Assembly (NCBI RefSeq): GCF_917563925.1
Contig: NZ_CAKJTJ010000004.1
Location: 150,683 to 214,682, forward strand
Origin: Sutcliffiella rhizosphaerae
GTDB taxonomy: Bacteria; Bacillota; Bacilli; Bacillales; Bacillaceae_I
Reading direction: 5' to 3'
Length of the DNA: 64,000 bases
Each line of letters opens with the position of its first letter. The first letter of the stretch is position 1. A model generated the notes under the pieces. That model did not search any database. It worked only from the letters and a program-made list of their open reading frames with translations, and was not told the DNA's origin. The translations under genes were made by a program, and so were the position numbers. Positions 58,259 through 64,000 of the stretch are shown here, piece by piece.

Positions 58259-59678
58259 TTTTTTATCCAAGTTTAATAAAGATAATTACGATAAGTTGGA
58301 AAACGAGCAAAACAGTACTAGGGAAAATATGGAGCAAAAAAAGGAAGAAAAACAAGAAGAAGCAAAAGTAGAGACACCTTCTTCCACTATTAGTAGCTCT
58401 GATAGCAAAACTACTGACAGTACCCTTTCTACTAATAGGGTAGAGAGAAATGTTGACAATTATGGAATAGACGAAGACGTAGAAGTGGATCCAGATTATA
58501 AGAATAAAAAGCGTCGTAAGCAAATGATGATTGCTGCTGGATCCGCTATTGCTCTTATACTGATCTTTTTCATTTACTATCAATTAGTACATGTCAAAAT
58601 GGAAGACTTTGTGGACAAGCCTGTTTCCGAAGCACGTACATGGGTAGCGGAAAACGGTCTAGAAATGGAATTAACCCAGGAATTTAGTAATGAGTACGGA
58701 GAAAACCAAATTATTTCTCAAAGTGTTCCTGCAAAAGATAAGGTCCGCAAAGGAAAAACAGTCCAATTTGTAAGTAGTAAAGGTGCAGACCCTGATGATA
58801 TTATTCCCCTCCCTGATTTTTCCCTGCTAAATCAAGGTGAGATTGAAAATTGGATTGAAGAAAATCATGCGAAAAATCTCAAAGTTGTCTACGAATTCAG
58901 TGATAAAATCGATAATGGGGAATTCATCCGAATGGAAATAAGAGACAGTAACATTAAAGCAGAGGAATATAAAAGGAAAGATAGCGCTGCTGTGTATCTG
59001 TCCAAAGGGAAAGAAGTCTTTGAGAAAAATATAGCTGTTCCAGACTTTACTAACAAAACGAAAGATGAAGTGGAACAATGGGCTAAAACAAACATGATTG
59101 AGATGGAATATGAAGAAGAGGATTCCAACACTATAGAAGCTAATTTAATAATAAGTCAAAGTATAAAAGCTGACGAAAAAATTGCTAAAATGGATCAAAT
59201 GAAGGTGAAGGTCTCTTTAGGAAAAGCAACAATCATCCCAAATTTCTCAGAACTCACACCAGATGAAGCGAGTGAACAATCCGGATTTTTATTGTCGGTA
59301 AAACAAAGATTCCACGCCGATGTCTCTTATGGAAAGCTCATCTCTCAGTCCATTGAAGCAGGCACGAAACTAACCAATCAAGAGGATACAGCTGTCACTG
59401 TTGTATATTCGCTAGGTCGACCATATTTAAGGGATTACCGCGGTCAACTTGATGGAGATTTACCTCGTCTATTTTATGAAGACTATCACTCAAAGGGAGC
59501 AAATGTTAATTACATTGTAAAATATGTCGACTCCCCAGAAATAAAAGGTACAGTTGTCGATATGAGTGCATTCAATCAATTTATTGCTATGACCTACACA
59601 GTTGAAGTACATGTCAGTAATAATGTTTATACTTCCCCCGCACCAGTGGAAAATGGGGAAGGGAAAGAACTAGATTAA
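58251..59678 (+). CDS. PASTA-domain membrane protein
   Basis: 475 residues: an acidic, Ser/Thr-rich cytoplasmic N-terminus (1-88, with basic KNKKRRKQ before the membrane), one helix (MIAAGSAIALILIFFIYYQL, about 91-110) and extracellular PASTA repeats at about 113-182, 184-254, 261-322, 324-390, and a divergent fifth region to about 460. Typical starts are DKPVSEARTWVAENGL and VPDFTNKTKDEVEQWA. PASTA domains bind peptidoglycan or muropeptides, as in PrkC/PBP2x. Unlike those, no kinase domain is present. Tight coupling with MacB-type ABC genes suggests a cell-wall sensing or remodelling complex. Confidence 0.9.
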   Translation: MSDFLSKFNKDNYDKLENEQNSTRENMEQKKEEKQEEAKVETPSSTISSSDSKTTDSTLSTNRVERNVDNYGIDEDVEVDPDYKNKKRRKQMMIAAGSAIALILIFFIYYQLVHVKMEDFVDKPVSEARTWVAENGLEMELTQEFSNEYGENQIISQSVPAKDKVRKGKTVQFVSSKGADPDDIIPLPDFSLLNQGEIENWIEENHAKNLKVVYEFSDKIDNGEFIRMEIRDSNIKAEEYKRKDSAAVYLSKGKEVFEKNIAVPDFTNKTKDEVEQWAKTNMIEMEYEEEDSNTIEANLIISQSIKADEKIAKMDQMKVKVSLGKATIIPNFSELTPDEASEQSGFLLSVKQRFHADVSYGKLISQSIEAGTKLTNQEDTAVTVVYSLGRPYLRDYRGQLDGDLPRLFYEDYHSKGANVNYIVKYVDSPEIKGTVVDMSAFNQFIAMTYTVEVHVSNNVYTSPAPVENGEGKELD

Positions 59679-59696
59679 GAGAATTCTATCATAAGT

Positions 59697-59726
59697 AGGC
59701 GCTTCCCTAAATCGGGAAGCGCCTTA
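59697..59726. terminator. Bidirectional terminator
   Basis: AGGCGCTTCCC and GGGAAGCGCCT form an 11-bp stem with a 6-nt loop, T-rich on the right. Ends the ABC-PASTA operon. Confidence 0.9.
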
Positions 59727-59791
59727 TTGATTGGAAAACAAAGTGTGAATCTAAGGTCGCATTCTTGAAAAGAAAAAAATTCGAGGATCTA

Positions 59792-61177
59792 TTACAGATT
59801 CTCGGACTGATTTATTTCAAGCAAGGCACAGCACTCTACATGCACCGTATGTGGAAACATATCCACCGGCTGCACTTCAATTGTTTTATAGCCCCCGTCC
59901 TCCAACACTCTCAAATCTCTTGCTAGAGTGGCTGGGTTACAGGAAACATAGACAACTTTTTTTGGTTTCATTTCGATAATGGTTTGGAGTAAGGCTTCAT
60001 CACAGCCCTTTCTTGGCGGATCAACCACTAGGACATCTGCTGTGTTTCCTTCTTTGTACCATTTTGGAATAACGACTTCTGCTTCTCCTACAGAGAACTC
60101 AGCATTTTTGATTTCGTTCAATGCAGCGTTACGTTTGGCGTCTTCGATGGCTTCTGGTACAATTTCCACTCCGAACACTTTGCGTGCTTTTTGAGCGAGG
60201 AATAGTGAGATAGTTCCGATACCACAATAAGCGTCAATAACACTCTCTTCTCCGGTAAGTCCTGCATATTCTAAAGCTTTTTCATACAGCACCTTCGTTT
60301 GATCCGGGTTAACCTGATAAAACGACCTAGCGGAAATGGCAAATTTAATATCACCGATATAGTCATAGATATATTCGTTCCCCCACAGGACTCTTGTTTC
60401 ATCTCCAAAGATGACATTTGTTTTCTTAGTATTGACGTTCTGAACAACAGACTTCACTTGGGGCAATGTCGTTGCGATTTCTTCTACAATTGCCTTCCTG
60501 TTCGGAATGTCTGGTGTTCGAGAAATTAGGACGACCATCACTTCCCCAGTAACGAGTCCATAACGTGCCATAACATGTCTTAATGTTCCTTTATGGGTTT
60601 TTTCGTTATAAGCTCTAACTCCATACTTGTCACAGATTTCACGGACGGTTTGTACGACTGTATCATTAATTTCCTGTTGGATGAGGCATTCCTTCATATC
60701 GATAATCTCATGACTGCGCTGCTGGTAGAACCCTGCAATTAGTCCACCTTCGCGCTCACCAATTGGAACCTGGGCTTTGTTACGGTAACGCCACGGATTA
60801 TCCTCCATACCAAGTACTGGATAAACTGGCACTTCCTTCAGGTGTCCGATGCGTTCGAGAACACCCTTCACTTGCTTTTGCTTGGCAATGAGCTGCCCCT
60901 CATAGCTTAAATGCTGAAGCTGACAGCCGCCGCATTGTTTATAAATAGGGCATGGTGCTTCAACTCGGTAAGGACTTGGCTTATAAATCTCCTCTAAACG
61001 CCCGAAGCCATAGCCTTTTTTTAATTTGATTATTTTTATTTTGACTTCCTCATCCGGCAATGCATTTTGGATAAAAATCGGAAACCCATCTATTTTTGCT
61101 ACGCCAGCACCATCATGCGTCAAATCCTGAACGGTGACATCGTAGTATTCATTTTTTTGTACAGGTAAGTCTGTCAT
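59792..61177 (-). CDS. rlmCD: 23S rRNA (uracil-C5) methyltransferase RlmCD
   Basis: 461 residues, SAM-dependent m5U methyltransferase. N-terminal TRAM domain ([18 protein letters not shown]), iron-sulfur cysteines [11 protein letters not shown] (C-x5-C-x2-C; about 77-87), catalytic core [14 protein letters not shown] (SAM motif I), VDPPRKGCD and [10 protein letters not shown] with the catalytic Cys. In Bacilli this YefA homologue modifies U747 and U1939 of 23S rRNA, which is established for the B. subtilis protein. Start ATG follows GAAGGAAGAGAA. Single gene between terminator and repeats. Confidence 0.93.
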   Translation of the reverse strand: MTDLPVQKNEYYDVTVQDLTHDGAGVAKIDGFPIFIQNALPDEEVKIKIIKLKKGYGFGRLEEIYKPSPYRVEAPCPIYKQCGGCQLQHLSYEGQLIAKQKQVKGVLERIGHLKEVPVYPVLGMEDNPWRYRNKAQVPIGEREGGLIAGFYQQRSHEIIDMKECLIQQEINDTVVQTVREICDKYGVRAYNEKTHKGTLRHVMARYGLVTGEVMVVLISRTPDIPNRKAIVEEIATTLPQVKSVVQNVNTKKTNVIFGDETRVLWGNEYIYDYIGDIKFAISARSFYQVNPDQTKVLYEKALEYAGLTGEESVIDAYCGIGTISLFLAQKARKVFGVEIVPEAIEDAKRNAALNEIKNAEFSVGEAEVVIPKWYKEGNTADVLVVDPPRKGCDEALLQTIIEMKPKKVVYVSCNPATLARDLRVLEDGGYKTIEVQPVDMFPHTVHVECCALLEINQSENL

Positions 61178-61324
61178 ATCAATTCTCTTCCTTCATGTTA
61201 AATGCTGTTTTTGATTGTACCATAAGGCGGGGTGAGGTGCTAGTTGGCTATAGGGGAGGAGAGGAATTAATGTGCTCCGGGATTTCGTGGGGCTGTAGTT
61301 GTGAATTTGTATTCCGTTTTGAGG

Positions 61325-61429
61325 TTGGCCGAATAAATTGTTCATTTGTCCAAATCTTCGAAGGTTTTGTCCGAAATTTTTTGTGATTTGTCCGAAAAAA
61401 AGGCTCATTTGTCCGAATTGAAATTTATG
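61325..61429. repeat. 21-bp tandem repeat, five copies (array D)
   Basis: Units start at 61325, 61346, 61367, 61388, 61409 with consensus TTGTCCGAAA and a variable 11-bp tail. It lies in the 400-bp gap 61178-61577, which has no supported gene. Confidence 0.93.
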
Positions 61430-61470
61430 GTTATGTTGACCACAATAATTAAGAAGTTTCCTATTAATTT

Positions 61471-61533
61471 TTGTCCGAACCAACCTAAATAGTGACCGAA
61501 ATCGCTCTTATTTTGTCCTAATCCTATAATACT
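61471..61533. repeat. 21-bp tandem repeat, three more copies of array D type
   Basis: Units start at 61471, 61492 and 61513 (TTGTCCGAAC, GTGACCGAAA, TTGTCCTAAT). They resume the D pattern after 41 bp of unrelated AT-rich DNA; the offset 61409 to 61471 is 62 bp, about three periods. Confidence 0.88.
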
Positions 61534-61577
61534 TCGCCTTTTTTAGTTAAAAAAAAGGGAAAAACACGCATCTCCAC

Positions 61578-61823
61578 TCAATTTTCCACCTTACTAGTAA
61601 TTCCCACTACAAACTTAAATGCATTTCTCTTTTTCTTTGACTTTTTAAATCCTTCTCTTACATCTATTATAAATATCGACTTCCCCAACCACACTCTCAT
61701 ATATACAGAGTGCAACTTGATTGGTCTAACTATTCCTTTTTGCTCAAATTCGGTTCCATCCTCACTTTCTATTTCTGTCCTGACTAACCAGGTATTTCCT
61801 AATCCGAACTCAATGTATTTCAA
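61578..61823 (-). CDS. DUF3977 family protein
   Basis: 81 residues. MKYIEFGLGNTWLVRTEIES (1-20), IVRPIKLHSVYMRVWLGKSI and KRNAFKFVVGITS match my recollection of the DUF3977 family of small Bacillus proteins. Charged, without signal or membrane segment. Function unknown. ATG behind GAGGTGAT. Confidence 0.75.
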   Translation of the reverse strand: MKYIEFGLGNTWLVRTEIESEDGTEFEQKGIVRPIKLHSVYMRVWLGKSIFIIDVREGFKKSKKKRNAFKFVVGITSKVEN

Positions 61824-61880
61824 ATCATTATCACCTCTAGTATTTAATTAAAATGACAGTACCAGAAGAATATTTCCTAC

Positions 61881-62663
61881 TTATACGTCAACAATTTTTC
61901 CTACCTTTACCAGATCCACCCTACTCTGACTCAAATACCAATTCGAGTTGGACTCTAAATTGATTTGAATACTTTCTATAGCTTCTTCATTTCCATTCAA
62001 CCTTTTAACTATTCCACCGTCAGGAGAAACAATCATAGATGAGCAGCCTTGTTCAGGATGACTAATATTTGAAGATACAATATATCGTTGATTTTCAGCT
62101 GCACGGCTTATTAAATGGGAATCCCAAACCGGAAGTTTCTCTGAACCACTGACATTTGTAAGATAAAATATAATTTCTGAACCATTCATTGATAAAAATT
62201 TCCACTGTTCAGGAAAACGAATTTCTCTACATAGCTGAACCGCTACCTTCATTTCTCGGCCATTAATATCAAGGCAAAAAACAGGAAGTTCGTTTCCTTT
62301 ATGTAATATTCCTCTTTCATGCATAGCTAAATTAACCTTTTTATAGATCTGTTTATTACCTCTAAATGATATAAGGATACCAGCATTAAACCACCTGTTC
62401 TGTTCTTTTATAAGGGATCCAAAAATTAAATGTACCTTATATTTTATCGCTGCTTTTTCTAATTCTAAAATTGCCCTTTCAATATCAACATCCCTTGTAT
62501 CACATAAGAAATCTAGATTATGAGAATACCCTGATAAGCATCCTTCTGGCATAACCAAGATGTCATTTTCCTGTGCTAATGATATCAGTTTTAACATTTT
62601 CGTTGAATTCTCAAATACATTTAATGAAGGTCTAAAATGCGATAATGCAATATTTACTTTCAA
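61881..62663 (-). CDS. Carbon-nitrogen hydrolase (nitrilase superfamily)
   Basis: 260 residues. Triad residues visible: Glu40 in LVMPEGCLSGYSH, Lys109 in IYKKVNLAMHERG and Cys145 in VAVQLCREIRFPEQW, where the usual CYD is CRE, a modest change. The C-terminal half includes SSNISHPEQGCSSMIVSPDG, conserved in omega-amidase-like proteins. Amide-hydrolysing activity is probable; substrate unknown. The ATG is preceded by AGGTGAT. Confidence 0.86.
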   Translation of the reverse strand: MKVNIALSHFRPSLNVFENSTKMLKLISLAQENDILVMPEGCLSGYSHNLDFLCDTRDVDIERAILELEKAAIKYKVHLIFGSLIKEQNRWFNAGILISFRGNKQIYKKVNLAMHERGILHKGNELPVFCLDINGREMKVAVQLCREIRFPEQWKFLSMNGSEIIFYLTNVSGSEKLPVWDSHLISRAAENQRYIVSSNISHPEQGCSSMIVSPDGGIVKRLNGNEEAIESIQINLESNSNWYLSQSRVDLVKVGKIVDV

Positions 62664-62784
62664 AAGTAAAAATCACCTCCGACACCTACATACATTTTTC
62701 ACCTGTTTCCGTTTATTCTTTCTATCTCCCTTATGCTACTTAATGTACATTTGTAAATCCATATCTATTTCTGCTAAACCCTTT

Positions 62785-63201
62785 TTATTTTTCTATCACA
62801 TGTTCATTTATGTAATTAATCAACATCTGCCTGTCTTCCGGAAAGGACATTTCTAATCTTTTAATCTCATCTATACTTTTCCACGATATTTCATAAATAA
62901 GGTTGTCAGGATTCTTTATTTCAGGTTCCCCGCCAATGACTTCGACTTCAAAATAGTGTGCTACTACGTCTATTCCAAATGTATTTCCTTCTTTAATGAA
63001 TAAAGGCTTAATTATTTTTACTTCATAGCCTGTTTCTTCTTTTAATTCTTTAATACAACACTCTTCATACGTTTCATTTCCTTCTATTCCACCAGAAGGG
63101 ATAGACCATACTTTTTTCTCATCTAGTTTGCCTTGTAATACCATAAGTATTTGACCTTGCTCGTTCATACATAAACCGGATGCTCCGTACCATTTTGTCA
63201 T
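62785..63201 (-). CDS. Nudix hydrolase
   Basis: 138 residues. Nudix box GGIEGNETYEECCIKELKEE (about 37-56) fits Gx5Ex7(R/K)EUxEE, with Lys in place of the common Arg. Preceded by GLCMNEQGQILMVLQGKLDE and followed by IIKPLFIKEGNTFGIDVVAH. NTP/NDP-sugar type. It lies 16 nt downstream of the alpha/beta hydrolase on the same strand, so may be co-transcribed. Substrate unknown. Confidence 0.87.
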   Translation of the reverse strand: MTKWYGASGLCMNEQGQILMVLQGKLDEKKVWSIPSGGIEGNETYEECCIKELKEETGYEVKIIKPLFIKEGNTFGIDVVAHYFEVEVIGGEPEIKNPDNLIYEISWKSIDEIKRLEMSFPEDRQMLINYINEHVIEK

Positions 63202-63217
63202 CTAATCCCTCCGCCTT

Positions 63218-64000
63218 CTAACAGATTTTAAAGTTTTTCACAAACTCTCTAAACTTCTCTTCTTCCTCAATGTAGGGATGATGATTGGATTCTTTAAAAA
63301 TTTTTAATTGTGAAGAAGGAATGTGATCTGCCATTTCTATACTAAATTCAACAGGGCATTGTGCATCATATTTACCTGCATAAATGTAGGTAGGTACTTT
63401 TATATTATTCAATTGATTTCGCAGATCAAAGTTTTTCACTTCTACTTTTCTAAAATAATCAAGATTTTCTCCAACAGTGCTTCCACTATTAGGGCGTTTC
63501 ATCGACTCGTTTAATTTGTCCGCTGAATAATAGGACATTAAAGCCCACTCATAGCCTAATTTTTGCCGCTGTTCTTGCACTGTATCTGAGTTGTTTAACA
63601 AATCCATAATTTCAACAATTCGTGAAAAATGCTTATTCTCTGAACAGTATATGCTATTTTTGTGTGAAGCGTATGCGTTGCTTGCTGAAGCACATCCTAC
63701 AACTATTTTTGTTAAAGAATGAGGGAAATTAATAGCATATTGTAGTGCCAGCATGCCACCAGTTGAGTGCCCAGCAAATGACCATTTTTCCAATCCTAAA
63801 GCTGCTCGAATCGCTTCTAAATCTTTAGTAGCTTCTTTCATACTGAGTTGACTTGAATGATCAGCCGTTACTGACTGACCTGCACCTCTTATATTTATCA
63901 AATAAACCTTATAGTGATTGGTAAACGGATTGGCGAATAAATTTCCACGCTCATCAAATGCCATATACATATGGGTAATAGCTAACGGTTCTCCCATACC
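63218..64000 (-). CDS. Alpha/beta hydrolase, N-terminus beyond window
   Basis: About 260 residues visible; the frame stays open to the right edge, with GMGEP at the edge matching the HGGPGxG oxyanion loop that begins these enzymes. Nucleophile elbow AGHSTGGMLALQYA (Ser of GHSTG) is clear; Asp in YAGKYDAQCPVEF and His in ESNHHPYIEE complete the triad. Proline iminopeptidase or similar small-molecule hydrolase group. The true start lies off the window. Confidence 0.9.
   Translation of the reverse strand, partial: GMGEPLAITHMYMAFDERGNLFANPFTNHYKVYLINIRGAGQSVTADHSSQLSMKEATKDLEAIRAALGLEKWSFAGHSTGGMLALQYAINFPHSLTKIVVGCASASNAYASHKNSIYCSENKHFSRIVEIMDLLNNSDTVQEQRQKLGYEWALMSYYSADKLNESMKRPNSGSTVGENLDYFRKVEVKNFDLRNQLNNIKVPTYIYAGKYDAQCPVEFSIEMADHIPSSQLKIFKESNHHPYIEEEEKFREFVKNFKIC

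Noticed and set aside
61193-61483. 96-codon frame with FGQ repeats over array D
   Set aside because: Repetition comes from the 21-bp period; the frame has no start signal and is not conserved in pattern beyond the repeat.

Overview
The window reads as chromosomal DNA of a low-GC, Gram-positive, endospore-forming Bacillaceae species. The evidence is strong GGAGG-type ribosome binding sites, frequent TTG/GTG starts, lipoprotein signal peptides, many homologues of Bacillus families (YkqA, YwqG, YtrA-type GntR, RlmCD, DUF3221, DUF4362) and spore-type promoters. I cannot name the species. No rRNA, tRNA, CRISPR array, prophage or complete insertion sequence is visible.

Layout. (1) 1-6.8 kb, minus strand: a CcpA/cre-controlled isomalto-oligosaccharide or dextran operon (binding lipoprotein, two CUT1 permeases, GH66 enzyme, YesM-type sensor kinase running off the left edge). 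(2) 7-13 kb: two VOC proteins, a tandem pair of C1q-like genes with sporulation-type -10 boxes, a pair of paralogous hypothetical exported proteins, a DUF4362 lipoprotein and a frameshifted exonuclease-BRCT gene. (3) 13-18 kb: a stand-alone HsdR-N-type nuclease and two ECF sigma/anti-sigma pairs with candidate ECF promoters. (4) 18-26 kb: YkqA-like, YwqG-like and MazG-like genes, then a probable defence or genome-maintenance patch: a phosphorothioate-type HNH endonuclease, a MutT-like Nudix protein and a PLD-helicase-DUF3427 gene cut by one in-frame TAA. (5) 25-35 kb: Dus, PadR/DUF2812, small Nudix/methyltransferase/flavin genes, a GntR-ABC operon, a frameshifted nitroreductase, and most copies of a GGGGACAGTCCCC-centred palindromic repeat. 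(6) 35-42 kb: an unusual peptide ABC system with an apparently circularly permuted binding protein, two permeases with long N-terminal membrane extensions and a fused double ATPase. (7) 42-50 kb: a third ECF sigma/anti-sigma pair, CcdA plus a thioredoxin-like protein with a damaged N-terminus, a decayed zinc alcohol dehydrogenase, an MBL-fold hydrolase and lipoproteins. (8) 50-64 kb: a serine-protease remnant, an SgrR-like regulator divergent from an MFS exporter, MarR/DUF3147, a second MFS protein, an ABC-PASTA operon with a candidate ECF promoter, RlmCD, DUF3977, nitrilase, Nudix and a truncated alpha/beta hydrolase.

The most striking non-genic signal is a set of degenerate tandem repeats confined to intergenic DNA. 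At 11.8, 12.0, 48.6 and 61.3 kb the period is exactly 21 bp with five copies each (three more copies at 61.5 kb). At 33.4 and 48.3 kb the period is 50-51 bp. The unit sequences differ between loci while the period and copy number are kept. A separate palindromic REP-like family (ten copies plus one doubtful partial) sits at gene ends and has contributed stop codons or C-terminal codons to at least two genes. Several genes carry single-base lesions (exonuclease-BRCT, helicase, nitroreductase, TlpA-like, ADH), suggesting ongoing decay or base-calling errors in homopolymers.
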